64,000 nt of DNA. It comes from an uncultured Flavobacterium sp. (GTDB taxonomy: Bacteria > Bacteroidota > Bacteroidia > Flavobacteriales > Flavobacteriaceae). The notes beneath the pieces are model-generated. The model was given only the letters and a program-made list of their open reading frames with translations, did no database searches and was not told the origin of the DNA. The stretch lies in the NCBI RefSeq assembly GCF_951805225.1, contig NZ_OX638201.1:682001-746000 (forward strand). The letters are read 5' to 3'. Below, piece by piece: positions 29,601 to 36,154 of the stretch. The translations under genes and the position numbers were made by a program. Numbering within the stretch: the stretch's first letter is position 1; every line of letters starts with the position of its first letter.

Positions 29601-30294
29601 AAATAACTGCGGTGATACAACAACAAAATCACTAAATGTTACAGTTGCCACATGTTCAGATATAACTATAACCAACACAGTTAGCAATCCAACACCAAAT
29701 TTTGGTGAGGTAGTAACATTTACCGTTACAGTAAACAATGTTGGGGAAGGTAGTTTTATCAATACGATAGTTAGTGATTTATTACCAAGTGGATATAATT
29801 TAGTAAGTTCTAATGCAACATTAGGAACATATGATCCAAAAACAGGATTATGGACAATTCCAAATTTGAATTCAGGACAAAGTGTTGTACTTACAATTAC
29901 CGCCGAAGTTTTACCAAGCGGTACTTATACAAATGTTGCCACTGTCGAAATTTCAACTCCATTAGATGTTGATGCATCAAATAACTCGGCTTCCGCTTCG
30001 GTAGAACCAATTTGTTTGACAGTTTATAACGAGTTCACTCCAAATAATGATGGATCAAATGACCTCTTTAGAATTGATTGTATCGAAACACATCCAAATA
30101 ACGAGTTGAAAGTATTTAACAGATACGGTTCATTAGTATATAGTAAACAACATTATGAAAATGATTGGGACGGAACTGCCAATGTATCAGGAGTTGTTAA
30201 TAGAGGAGATATGTTGCCAACAGGTACTTATTTTTATGTGATAACCATTGGAGATGGAACGGTTAAAAAAGGATGGTTATCTATAATGAGATAA
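17641..30294 (+). CDS. Giant repeat adhesin with type B T9SS C-terminal domain (SprB-like cell-surface protein)
   Basis: I chose ATG 17641 (4217 residues) because residues 1-32, ending NKNFAQ, form a signal peptide. The frame extends 29 codons upstream only to a TTG. The N-terminal third alternates a ~160-residue cysteine-containing beta module (near residues 34-187, 447-604, 858-1017, 1359-1526 and 1527-1686) with Ig_7-type domains marked by WYD and TTYYV. Residues 1979-3919 are 24 tandem Ig-like repeats of about 80 residues, each with two cysteines (DFC and TTCESK in the core units). Then come a PKD-like segment, a DUF11 domain (about 4006-4120) and the type B gliding-motility-associated C-terminal domain (from about 4125: NEFTPNNDGSND to KKGWLSIMR). 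It should be exported by Sec, then T9SS, to the cell surface. PorP/SprF and PorE-like genes follow. Confidence 0.92.
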   Translation: MKKKFTFYDLIVKKRLFGLLFLLLFCNKNFAQTFCRPDSQTNSTGGLLCVGMSVTNPDNAWDSSMTTYSTISNVLGLACFAQETLHFSQTAKAGDQIVIYFGEGNGLLDVDVLANATIQAKNGAALVGGQVTMNNPLLNLQLLSATNSAVIKYTLPADADRIQIQSGGLLSALVNLRIYDVRLQFAKPTITGGETQSVCYGQSVLLTATPAAGTTVAWYDSPTSTTALSTIGTFTTPNLTATTTYYVSTSRASGCESSERLPVTINVINPILPTISTTGTTICSSGATQATTLSVISPVPGTIYSWFSASTGGVALATGTSYTPTVPTGATNFYVEASIGTCKSARTQVTVNSTPVPALATVLTQSVTILSGQNATLSASTAEANVALDWYDVPTGGIKLLGDSNTFTTPILTATKIYYVESRSTIGACVSVTRVPVTVTVLPVALGGCLEANSQQTTQNGLCLLCVSSNQNNSVDGNSATAARLTLPIGLLNGWIQQTLQFNNPGKAGDIVDVELALPGGIADLSLLGAVSLATYNGATYNNDRVSTNNNALVTLQLISGNRFRASVVAGANFDRVEIRLGGLVSALTNLDIYQATYRYKAPAITGNATPICGTQTANLTASTALGETIKWYDALTGGNLLVSTAAYTTPALTANTTYYVELTRNGCVNSERNPVLVTVNNPIAPGTVTASPLNLCSGESTTITIQSPVVGTTYNWYDAAAGGNLVFTGTAFATPALTATTTYHVEAVIGSCISPTRTPAIVNVNPRPSVPVPANSSVVIQSGQSAMLSVTPTAGVTYMWYSAPTGGTLLQGSGSNNYTTPVLTANTTFYVEAVSTLGDCKSTSRAAINVLITNGVSTCLQPSTQAITVDPGLLCVLCNGINGPNSVDGNPNNFASLTITAGVLNSYIQQELNFVTPGQAGDIIDVELELPGGLADLSLLGSVSIGTSNGGVENLLRLPVNNSLLNLQVLSGNRFKVSFPTNAAFDRVDIRLGALVGLLTTLNVYGASYRFPNATITGATAPICAGQTATLAASSTGNEVFTWYDAPTGGNIVAVSPTLPLTTTTTYYLEGTRNGGTCINSVRQPVTVNVLPIPTDADIIITTPLTASCAGGVVLAPTSALAGAKFKYYTDQNKTTEITTGTVAGVTYVKDGTTDALTISGLIAANAPYTYYVSVLNGGTCENVNGTLKAVVVNYPTGSALTVQTPFVRCAKVNLKDAITNFDTSGNTTYTFFDPSNNPITDLAASNITLSGTYSIQAQTVGSACPSVKLPVVVTVNPLPTLTGVTSSIVITKGSSLALAATSNGTITWYDPQGNVLPSNNTGILNTVGVYTYTVIATSAASCTTSQTVTVSVIDPVDCDPLFERVYATTELSGSILTGGVTSGPQAVDGDPSTFSTITTGLGLLGIGTTWQNLQWPTTIAKGTPVTVKLGLANSAVAVGQSISVVGTKRDGSNNPIDIGPLQSASGSLLNLLPGQNSFEYTFVPSNTSGPQDYDGIRVQLGSVLSLAQNINVYDAHYSKQVTQIACGKGDIEDIFFGVRDLGIGALTSTVGVSNAWNVADGDVATYATMFSGAGVLAAAELTTKFRTPSMVGDSLRITISKPGTILNLNLLTGFTIQLYSGNIAVGAPIQNTSSLLTLKLLSGDTMAMTIVAPQTQPYDKVTITFGGVASVLDQLRVHTIDRVTNTEVIGGDPDNKITVCPGADITLTVPPKACANYVWYDSPTGGNSVATGQTFTLPANLAAGTYKYYVQPIRYGCPALERGEVTVVVRATTPAAKIANVTINGGNGTIICAEDGKVTLDAVLAATPTVTNPVYHWYKFNGTTSVAVAGETTSKLVLTGLVPGTYTYYVGLSSDEFCETAVADRKLVTFTILPTSLVTDIVVDNITICHDTDAVLTPTTTLTSPVFSWFLDANKTQPITNGVIGGVTYTISGTGVLTASGLTTAMSPITYYVAVSSSTTCPNKNGELKTATVIVNDPATPTTNDTTQDFCLINNPTVASLQVNEADVVWYTASSGGTALATTTALVTGPYYGAIKNPATGCESSARLLVTVTVTDPGTPIITKTTQDFCLVNNPTFATIDVSPATNIIWFSASTGGTAIAPTTALTTGTYYASIKNPTTTCESKVRLAITINVTDPGTPIITKTTQDFCLINNPTFATIDVSPATNIIWFSAATGGTAIAPTTALTTGTYYAAIKNPTTTCESKVRLAITINVTDPGTPVITKTTQAFCLINNPTFATIDVSPAVAANIVWYAAPTGGTAIPSTTALTTGTYYASIKNPTTTCESKVRLAITISVTDPGTPIITKTTQDFCLVNAPTFATIDVTPAVAANIIWFNAATGGTAIPSTTALTTGTYYASIKNPTTTCESKVRLAITINITDPGTPVITKTTQDFCLINNPTFATIDVSPATNIIWFNAATGGTAIPSITALTTGTYYAAIKNPTTTCESKVRLAITINVTDPGTPVITKTTQNFCLINNPTFATIDVSPAVAANIVWYAASTGGTAIPPTTALTTGTYYASIKNPTTTCESKVRLAINISVTDPGTPVITKTTQAFCSINNPTFASIDVTPAVAANIVWYAAATGGTAIPSTTALTTGTYYASIKNPTTTCESKVRLAITISVTDPGTPVITKTTQDFCLINNPTFATIDVSPAVAANIVWYSAATGGTAIAPTTALTTGTYYAAIKNPTTTCESKVRLAITINVTDPGTPVITKTTQNFCLINNPTFATIDVSPAVAANIVWYSAATGGTAIAPTTALTTGTYYASIKNPTTTCESKVRLAINISVTDPGTPIITKTTQNFCLINNPTFATIDVSPAVAANIVWYAAATGGTAIPSTTALTTGTYYASIKNPTTTCESKVRLAITISVTDPGTPVITKTTQDFCLINNPTFATIDVSPAVAANIVWYSAATGGTAIAPTTALTTGTYYASLKNPTTTCESKVRLAITINVTDPGTPTTTDTTQDFCLVNAPTVANIQVNTPTTGSIVWYSAVTGGTAIAPTTALTTGTYYASIKNPTTTCESKVRLAIAISVTDPGTPVITKTTQDFCLINNPTFATIDVTPAVAANIVWYAAATGGTAIAPTTALTTGTYYASIKNPTTTCESKVRLAITISVTDPGTPVITKTTQNFCLINNPTFATIDVSPATNIVWYDAATGGTAIAPTTALTTGTYYASIKNPTTTCESKVRLAINISVTDPGTPVITKTTQDFCLINNPTFASIDVSPAVAANIVWYSAATGGTAIAPTTALTTGTYYASIKNPTTTCESKVRLAITINVTDPGTPVITKTTQNFCSINNPTFATIDVSPATNIVWYAAATGGTAIAPTTALTTGTYYAAIKNPTTTCESKVRLAIAISVTDPGTPVITKTAQNFCLVNAPTFATIDVSPAVAANIVWYSAATGGTAIPSTTALTTGTYYAAIKNPTTTCESKVRLAITIKVTDPGTPTTTDTTQDFCLVNAPTVANIQVNTPTTGTIVWYATATGGTPIAPTTALATGNYFASISDPATTCQSALRLQVAVSVTNPATPTTTDTTQDFCLVNAPTVANIQVNQSNVVWYNAATGGTTIAPTTALANGNYYATLKDATTGCESSVRLLVAVSIKDPGTPTTTAATQVFCSGDSPKVSNIKVNEANVVWYATLKGGTAIAPTTALANGDYFGAIKDPATGCESNTRLKVTITIGNTVNPTTTNAAQSFCTVSTPTFASIQVNEPNVVWYTALTGGTAIASTTALTTGVYYGNIKDPISGCESTTRLKVTVTVSGPSPTPTTTDASQDFCSTNTPKVSDIQVNEANVIWYSTATGGTAIPATTALASGTYYGVVSSATGCENPVRLAVVVKVNTPGVITTPNATQTFCLSALPTIANILVNEPNVVWYTTATGGTPLAANTPLIAATYYASALSNTTNGCESATRLGVTVKFENDALVQIATTDDTPCVFKGVTYSIANGKSNYVWSITNGTIVSGGGTADGSVTVSWSDIGPGKVEVTYINNCGDTTTKSLNVTVATCSDITITNTVSNPTPNFGEVVTFTVTVNNVGEGSFINTIVSDLLPSGYNLVSSNATLGTYDPKTGLWTIPNLNSGQSVVLTITAEVLPSGTYTNVATVEISTPLDVDASNNSASASVEPICLTVYNEFTPNNDGSNDLFRIDCIETHPNNELKVFNRYGSLVYSKQHYENDWDGTANVSGVVNRGDMLPTGTYFYVITIGDGTVKKGWLSIMR
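23575..29397 (+). repeat. 24 tandem Ig-like coding repeats of about 240/246 bp
   Basis: Units begin at 23575, 23812, 24052, 24292, 24538, 24784, 25024, 25270, 25516, 25762, 26008, 26254, 26500, 26746, 26992, 27232, 27478, 27718, 27964, 28210, 28447, 28684, 28921 and 29158. Most open with the codons for DPGTP. Units 2-18 (23812-27963) are nearly identical apart from unit 13 and come in exactly two lengths: 240 bp (units 2, 3, 6, 15, 17, with SPATNI) and 246 bp (the others; SPAVAANI or a variant). Units 1 and 19-24 are more diverged. The diverged ends with a homogenised centre indicate expansion and gene conversion in the middle. Confidence 0.93.
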
Positions 30295-30339
30295 GCGTGC
30301 TATTAATCATCTAATTAATTAAACTAAATAAGTATCGTT

Positions 30340-31272
30340 ATGAAACTATATATAAAATCATTAGAAACATATTTTATTTTGATATGTTCTTTTATCACGG
30401 TTTGCGCCAGTGCGCAACAGGATCCTGAATACACACAGTATATGTATAACACAATGGCCGTAAATCCAGCTTATGCTGGGTCTACGGGAGCATTGGAAGC
30501 TACACTTTTGCACCGTTCACAATGGGTTGGTATTTCTGGAGCACCAGAAACGCAATCATTCTCCATTCAGTCACCGCTTCGAAACGAGAAAATTGGTTTG
30601 GGATTAAGCGTCGTTAATGACAAAATTGGTCCATCAAACGAATTGTATCTTGACGGAAACTTCTCTTATTCAATACCACTTGGTTACGAAAAAAGACTAG
30701 CCTTCGGGTTAAAAGCAGGTATGAGAATGCTGAACATAGATTGGTCAAAAGGGAGATATTATGATAATAATGATGTTTTGCTAAATCAAAATATTGATAA
30801 TCAAGCAAAAATAGCCGTTGGAGCAGGAGTTTACTATTATACTAATAAATGGTATTTAGGATTTTCAATTCCAAGTTTTATCCAAAGTGATTACTATGAC
30901 GACGTTCAGGAATCTATTAATTACGATCGGTTACATTATTATTTAATGGGAGGTTATGTTTTTGATTTGAATCCAAATTTGAAATTTAAACCGGCATTTT
31001 TAGTAAAGGCAGTTAGTGGAGCTCCACTTTCTGCTGATATTTCGGCGAATTTTATGATTGCAGAAAAATTTGTAATAGGAGCTTCTTACAGAACAGACGA
31101 TTCAGTAAGTATTCTGGCAGGTTTTCAAATATCAAAAAGCTTCTATTTAGGATATGCTTTTGATTATACTGTAAGTCAATTGAACAAATACAATGATGGA
31201 ACACACGAATTCATCTTGAAGTATCAGTTCAATAAAGGTGAAAGCAAAATTAAATCTCCTCGATTCTTCTAA
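30340..31272 (+). CDS. PorP/SprF family type IX secretion outer-membrane protein
   Basis: This 310-residue protein has a signal peptide ending CASAQ (about residue 25), followed at once by QDPEYTQYMYNTMAVNPAYAGS, the PorP/SprF signature. The rest is a predicted beta-barrel of about 14 strands (LGLSVVNDKIG, GAGVYYYTNKWYLGFSIP, HEFILKYQF). In F. johnsoniae, SprF is needed for secretion of the adjacent adhesin SprB; proteins with type B C-terminal domains generally require a dedicated PorP/SprF partner. The gene starts 45 bases after the giant adhesin, so it is very likely that adhesin's partner. Confidence 0.95.
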   Translation: MKLYIKSLETYFILICSFITVCASAQQDPEYTQYMYNTMAVNPAYAGSTGALEATLLHRSQWVGISGAPETQSFSIQSPLRNEKIGLGLSVVNDKIGPSNELYLDGNFSYSIPLGYEKRLAFGLKAGMRMLNIDWSKGRYYDNNDVLLNQNIDNQAKIAVGAGVYYYTNKWYLGFSIPSFIQSDYYDDVQESINYDRLHYYLMGGYVFDLNPNLKFKPAFLVKAVSGAPLSADISANFMIAEKFVIGASYRTDDSVSILAGFQISKSFYLGYAFDYTVSQLNKYNDGTHEFILKYQFNKGESKIKSPRFF

Positions 31273-31283
31273 AAGTACAACCT

Positions 31284-33218
31284 ATGAAAAAAATATATAT
31301 CCTAAGTTTCGTATTGAGTTTTACATTAGGTTTTGCTCAGACGAATTTAAAGAAAGCGGATGCCTTGTTTAGAGATTATTCCTATCTGGATGCTTCAAAA
31401 GCATATGAGGAAATTCTACAAAACATAAAAAATCCATCCGCTCAAACGATAAAGAATGCTGCCGACTCGTATTATTTTATTTCAGATGCCAGAAATGCAT
31501 TAAAATGGTATAGAAAATTATACGAAGTACAAGGCAACAATTTAACCGACATTTACTATTTGCGTTACATTCAAACCATGAAAGCAGTTATGGATTATGA
31601 TGAAGCAGATAAAATCACAAAAGAATATCTGAATAAAAAAGGAGATAAAAAAGAGATCAATCGTTATGTTGCCCAAAAAGCACAAATGGATAGTCTCGCA
31701 AAAACAAAATCTCTTTACACCATAAAAAATTTAGATATTAATACCAGTAAATCTGATTTTGGAGCTGCTTTTTATGGAGACAAAATAGTATTTACATCTG
31801 CCAGAGACACAACAAAATTCGGTGAGAAGCTTTACAGTTGGAACAATCAGCCGTTTCTAAGTTTGTATGTAGCCGAAAGAAATCCTGCAGATGGAAGCTT
31901 GTTTAACGAAACAGTATTTCTTCCAAATATTATGACCAAGTATCATGAAGCAACTGCGAGTTTTGATGCCAGCGGAAAAACAATTTATTATTCTACCAAT
32001 ATTGTGAAGAAAAATAAATTGGTTATTGATCAGGACAAAGTCAATAATTTTCAGATCATAAAAGGCGTTGTAGTAGATAATAAGTTAGATAATCCGCAGA
32101 AAGTTTTCTTTGACAGTGATGATTATTCAGTTGGTCATCCTTCTTTGAGCGACGATGGAGTATATCTTTTCTTTGCATCAGATATGCCGGGAGGTTATGG
32201 TGAAACAGATTTGTATTATGTAAAAATCGCCAATGACGGCACAATGAGTTCCCCGGTAAATTTGGGACCAAAAATTAATACAATTGGTAATGAAGTTTTT
32301 CCTTTTTACCGAAACGGAGTACTTTATTTTTCTTCAGATGGACATTACGGATGGGGAGATTTAGATGTTTATGAAAGCAATTTTTTAGCAGATGGAACTT
32401 TTACAACTCCAAAAAATTTAGGAGGTCCAATAAATAGTAACAAAGACGATTTTGCTTTTGTAATTGATAAAACAGACAGTTATGGTTATGTTTCCTCAAA
32501 CAGAGCCGAAGGTAAAGGAGACGATGACATCTATTCTTTCACAAAAGGGAAACCGGTTTGTAATCAAAGCATTTCAGGAATGGCATTTGACAGAAAATCA
32601 AAATTGCCACTTACAGATGTTTCCATTATGGCGTACAACTCTTATAGTGAGATTCTTGGAGAAACAAAAACCAATTATGAGGGTAAATACGCAGTCGTAG
32701 TGCCTTGCGGAAAAGTAGTTAAAATGATTGCGGCTAAGCCAAATTATAGCAGCGACGAAAAAACCGTTGAAACTACGCTGGAAAATGAAGGCGAAATTAA
32801 AGATGTAAACTTCGAACTTAGCAATTACGATGATTTAGTAGTTAAGAAAAAAGGAGTTGAAAAAGTGGATGTTAACCCAATTTATTTTGATTATGATAAG
32901 TTTGATATTACGCCATTGGCAATTGAAGAATTGACGAAAGTGGTTTTTATCATGAAGAAATTTCCAAACATCAGAATCAAGATAGAATCACACACAGATT
33001 CTCGCGGGAAAGACTCTTATAATTTAAAATTGTCTGATAACAGAGCCAAATCGACTCGCGATTATATCGTTTCGCAGGATATCGATCCTTCAAGAATAGA
33101 AAGCGCGATAGGTTATGGTGAAACCCGAATAATTAATAAATGTAAAAATGGCGTAAAATGTACCGAAGCCGAACATTTAGTAAACAGACGCTCAGACTTC
33201 ATTATTATCCAGAAATAG
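31284..33218 (+). CDS. PorE-like OmpA family protein (TPR, PD40 propeller, carboxypeptidase-regulatory, OmpA domains)
   Basis: This 644-residue protein has a signal peptide (ending LGFAQ) and then four regions. TPR-like helices lie at about 20-125 (KADALFRDYSYLDASKAYEE). PD40/WD40-like propeller blades cover about 145-425 (GHPSLSDDGVYLFFASDMPGG, YFSSDGHYGWGDLDVYES). A carboxypeptidase-regulatory-like domain is at about 430-515, and a C-terminal OmpA domain at about 530-644 (IYFDYDKFDITP, ESHTDSRGKDSYN, NRRSDF). The same order occurs in Porphyromonas gingivalis PorE, a T9SS part that binds peptidoglycan. It starts 11 bases after the PorP/SprF gene. A role anchoring the adhesin's secretion or attachment machinery is inferred. 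Confidence 0.9.
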   Translation: MKKIYILSFVLSFTLGFAQTNLKKADALFRDYSYLDASKAYEEILQNIKNPSAQTIKNAADSYYFISDARNALKWYRKLYEVQGNNLTDIYYLRYIQTMKAVMDYDEADKITKEYLNKKGDKKEINRYVAQKAQMDSLAKTKSLYTIKNLDINTSKSDFGAAFYGDKIVFTSARDTTKFGEKLYSWNNQPFLSLYVAERNPADGSLFNETVFLPNIMTKYHEATASFDASGKTIYYSTNIVKKNKLVIDQDKVNNFQIIKGVVVDNKLDNPQKVFFDSDDYSVGHPSLSDDGVYLFFASDMPGGYGETDLYYVKIANDGTMSSPVNLGPKINTIGNEVFPFYRNGVLYFSSDGHYGWGDLDVYESNFLADGTFTTPKNLGGPINSNKDDFAFVIDKTDSYGYVSSNRAEGKGDDDIYSFTKGKPVCNQSISGMAFDRKSKLPLTDVSIMAYNSYSEILGETKTNYEGKYAVVVPCGKVVKMIAAKPNYSSDEKTVETTLENEGEIKDVNFELSNYDDLVVKKKGVEKVDVNPIYFDYDKFDITPLAIEELTKVVFIMKKFPNIRIKIESHTDSRGKDSYNLKLSDNRAKSTRDYIVSQDIDPSRIESAIGYGETRIINKCKNGVKCTEAEHLVNRRSDFIIIQK

Positions 33219-33328
33219 TTCTATATTTGTAGTCTAATAATCTGATTATCAGTGCTAAAATATAAAACGCAGAAACCATTTGGAAGTTGGTTTTTATTAA
33301 TTCTTTTTTAAGAATAATGGACAAGAAG

Positions 33329-33363
33329 AAAATCAGGCTGCATCGTTTTGCAGCTTGATTTTT
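33329..33363 (+). terminator. Intrinsic terminator of the adhesin operon
   Basis: Arms AAAATCAGGCTGCA and TGCAGCTTGATTTT pair over 14 positions (one G-T) around a short loop. The distal arm itself ends in T residues. It lies 110 bases after the PorE-like gene. Confidence 0.7.
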
Positions 33364-33394
33364 GATTTTATAAAACTTTAGGTTTTTACTGTTT

Positions 33395-33420
33395 TTGAAC
33401 AAAAAAAAATCCTAATTTTG
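33395..33420 (+). promoter_or_regulatory. Probable ligA promoter
   Basis: TAATTTTG at 33413-33420 matches TAnnTTTG. A TTG at 33395-33397 lies 15 bases upstream, slightly closer than the usual 17-23. The predicted transcript start near 33427 gives a leader of about 40 bases and supports ATG 33466 as the ligA start. Confidence 0.5.
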
Positions 33421-33465
33421 ATATTCAATTATTCTAAATTACAACCAGCACCATTTTATTATCAT

Positions 33466-35472
33466 ATGAATATTCAAGAAACAATCCAGGCTTTACGAAA
33501 CGAACTTAATCAGCACAATCACAACTATTATGTGTTAGATAACGCCACAATTTCTGATTATGAATTTGATATTAAACTAAAAGAATTACAAGATTTAGAA
33601 AATAAACATCCGGAATTTTTTGATGAGAACTCGCCAACACAGCGAGTAGGAGGAACCGTTACAAAGAATTTTAAGACCATTGCGCATCAATCCAGAATGT
33701 ATTCGCTGGACAATTCTTATTCTAAAGAAGATTTATTAGACTGGGAAACCCGAATCCAAAAAGTTTTAGGAAACGTCAATTTGCAATATACATGCGAGTT
33801 GAAATATGATGGAGCATCAATAAGTATAACCTACGAAAACGGAAAATTAGTTCAGGCTTTAACACGCGGAGACGGTTTTCAGGGAGACGAAGTAACTAAT
33901 AATATCAAAACCATAAAATCAGTTCCTTTACAGTTAAAAGGTAATTTTCCGGAGAGATTTGATATTCGTGGCGAAATTATTCTGCCATTTGCAGGTTTCG
34001 AAAAAATGAATCAGGAACTAATTGAAATAGGAGAAACACCTTATTCAAATCCAAGAAATACAGCTTCCGGAAGTTTAAAATTACAAGACAGTGCTGAGGT
34101 TGCAAAACGACCATTAGAATGTTTATTGTATTTTGTAACCGGAAATAATTTGCCATTTTCTACACAATATGAAGGATTAGAATCCGCTAGAAAATGGGGA
34201 TTTAAAGTCCCAAACGAAGCAAAACTAGTCAATAATATGCAAGAAGTTTTTGACTTCATCGATTATTGGGATGTTCACCGCCATAATTTGCCTTATGAAA
34301 CAGATGGAGTTGTTATAAAAGTAAACAGCATTCAGCATCAGGAAGAATTAGGATATACAGCAAAATCACCACGTTGGGCAATTGCATATAAATTTAAGTC
34401 AGAGCAAGTTTCGACTAAATTAAAATCAATTTCATATCAAGTTGGTCGTACTGGAGCAATTACTCCGGTCGCAAATTTAGAACCGGTGCAATTGGCTGGA
34501 ACTATTGTAAAAAGAGCTTCTTTGCACAATGCAGATCAAATTGAGAAATTGGATATAAGAATAAATGATACCGTTTTTGTTGAAAAAGGAGGTGAAATTA
34601 TTCCTAAGATTATTGCAGTAGATTTATCGCAAAGACCAGAAAACTCAGAAGTAACACAATATATCACACATTGTCCGGAATGTAAAACTGAATTGGAAAG
34701 AAATGAAGGCGAAGCAAATCATTATTGCCCCAATTTTTACGGATGTGCTCCACAAATTATTGGACGTATTCAGCATTATATTTCAAGAAAAGCAATGGAT
34801 ATTGAAGGACTTGGAGGAGAAACAGTTGCGTTGCTTTTTAAAAATGATCTAGTTCACAATTATGCCGATTTATACGAATTAAAAGTCGAAGACATTTTGC
34901 ACCTGGAAAGAATGGCGCAAAAATCAGCTGAAAATTTGGTAAAAGGTGTTGAAAAATCAAAAGAGATTCCTTTCGAAAGTGTTTTATTTGCATTAGGAAT
35001 TCGTTTTGTTGGAGAAACCGTAGCTAAAAAATTAGCCAAACATTACAAAAACATTGACGCATTAAGTAAAGCTTCTCTAATGGATTTGATTCTGGTAGAT
35101 GAAATTGGCGAACGAATTGCCAAAAGCGTAATTGAGTTTTTTGAAAACGAAGAAAACAAAACAATAATTGAACGTTTGAAAAATCATGGAGTTCAATTTG
35201 AAATTGTAGAAAAAATAAATCCAAATGCGACCGAGAAATTCATCGGAAAAACATTTGTAGTTTCTGGAGTCTTTGCCCAATTCTCAAGAGATGAATTAAA
35301 GAAAACAATTGAAGATAATGGCGGGAAAGTAGGAAGTTCAATTTCTGCTAAAACTGATTTTGTAGTTGCAGGAGATAATATGGGACCCGCAAAATTAGAA
35401 AAAGCAAGTAAATTAAATATCCCAATACTATCAGAGCAAGATTTTATAAACAAACTAAATGAAAGCGAATAA
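33466..35472 (+). CDS. ligA: NAD-dependent DNA ligase LigA
   Basis: From ATG 33466 the protein is 668 residues, the usual LigA length. The frame opens further upstream at a TTG (33418), but that lies on the promoter's -7 box. The Ia domain (HNHNYYVLDNATISDYEFD) is followed by the adenylation motif with Lys113 in KYDG. The OB-fold follows, then a four-cysteine zinc finger (CPEC and CPNFYGC), helix-hairpin-helix repeats, and a C-terminal BRCT domain (FVVSGVFAQFSRDELKK). It seals nicks during replication and repair using NAD. Its last 14 bases overlap the next gene. Confidence 0.98.
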   Translation: MNIQETIQALRNELNQHNHNYYVLDNATISDYEFDIKLKELQDLENKHPEFFDENSPTQRVGGTVTKNFKTIAHQSRMYSLDNSYSKEDLLDWETRIQKVLGNVNLQYTCELKYDGASISITYENGKLVQALTRGDGFQGDEVTNNIKTIKSVPLQLKGNFPERFDIRGEIILPFAGFEKMNQELIEIGETPYSNPRNTASGSLKLQDSAEVAKRPLECLLYFVTGNNLPFSTQYEGLESARKWGFKVPNEAKLVNNMQEVFDFIDYWDVHRHNLPYETDGVVIKVNSIQHQEELGYTAKSPRWAIAYKFKSEQVSTKLKSISYQVGRTGAITPVANLEPVQLAGTIVKRASLHNADQIEKLDIRINDTVFVEKGGEIIPKIIAVDLSQRPENSEVTQYITHCPECKTELERNEGEANHYCPNFYGCAPQIIGRIQHYISRKAMDIEGLGGETVALLFKNDLVHNYADLYELKVEDILHLERMAQKSAENLVKGVEKSKEIPFESVLFALGIRFVGETVAKKLAKHYKNIDALSKASLMDLILVDEIGERIAKSVIEFFENEENKTIIERLKNHGVQFEIVEKINPNATEKFIGKTFVVSGVFAQFSRDELKKTIEDNGGKVGSSISAKTDFVVAGDNMGPAKLEKASKLNIPILSEQDFINKLNESE

Positions 35473-36154
35473 ACCATCGTTGATTTTATTCTTTCTGGCA
35501 TTACTGTTTACAATCATCTTCGATTGGACGGGACAAGATTTCTTGGGGGTTTACGCCAAAGCAATCGTACTTCCGTCAATTTTTATTTATTACTTAATTA
35601 GCAGCGAATTCAAAATAGGAAAAACAGAAGGTTTAATCTTTCTGTTTTGCTTTATAGGTCAGGTATTCGATTTAATGGCTATCGAGGTTTCCGAAATTGG
35701 AGGAGTAATAAGTTTCTTAGTAGTTTATCTTTTGATAGTGAAACTTTTTATGCGGGAACACGAACGGATAAAATTGGCAAAAAAAGATATTTTGCCAATC
35801 TCTATCGTCGTTATTTTTATTGTTTATTTACTTGTTTCAGTGTTGAGTTTACAACTCGACAGCATGAAAAAATTCAATATTATTTATACTTTCTACGGAA
35901 TCGTTCTCAGCGTTTTAAGCTGCTTCTCCTTTATAAGTTATATAACAAAAGGCACACATCTGGCATTGTTAATGTCGCTAATGGCAATTAGTTATATATT
36001 CTCAGATATCTTTTATATCTTCAATGAGTACTTTTCTTATTCCGTAGTTTTAGTTTTAATTCGTGATGTAACACAAATTCTGGGATACTTTTTTATGGTC
36101 GAATATTTTCTTGAAAAAGCAAAAGTTCAAAAGAGAATATTATACAACAATTGA
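35459..36154 (+). CDS. YhhN-like integral membrane protein (lysoplasmalogenase family candidate)
   Basis: This 231-residue protein has about seven to eight hydrophobic helices. It resembles the YhhN/TMEM86 family in length and in a helix reading LIFLFCFIGQVFDLMA, where family members have a G-D segment. The C-terminal helices include AISYIFSDIFYIFNEY. Members studied elsewhere are alkenylglycerophospholipid hydrolases, but many bacterial ones are untested. It overlaps the end of ligA by 14 bases (translational coupling) and converges with the metallophosphatase gene, overlapping its 3' end by 15 bases. The family call is moderate. Confidence 0.6.
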   Translation: MKANKPSLILFFLALLFTIIFDWTGQDFLGVYAKAIVLPSIFIYYLISSEFKIGKTEGLIFLFCFIGQVFDLMAIEVSEIGGVISFLVVYLLIVKLFMREHERIKLAKKDILPISIVVIFIVYLLVSVLSLQLDSMKKFNIIYTFYGIVLSVLSCFSFISYITKGTHLALLMSLMAISYIFSDIFYIFNEYFSYSVVLVLIRDVTQILGYFFMVEYFLEKAKVQKRILYNN

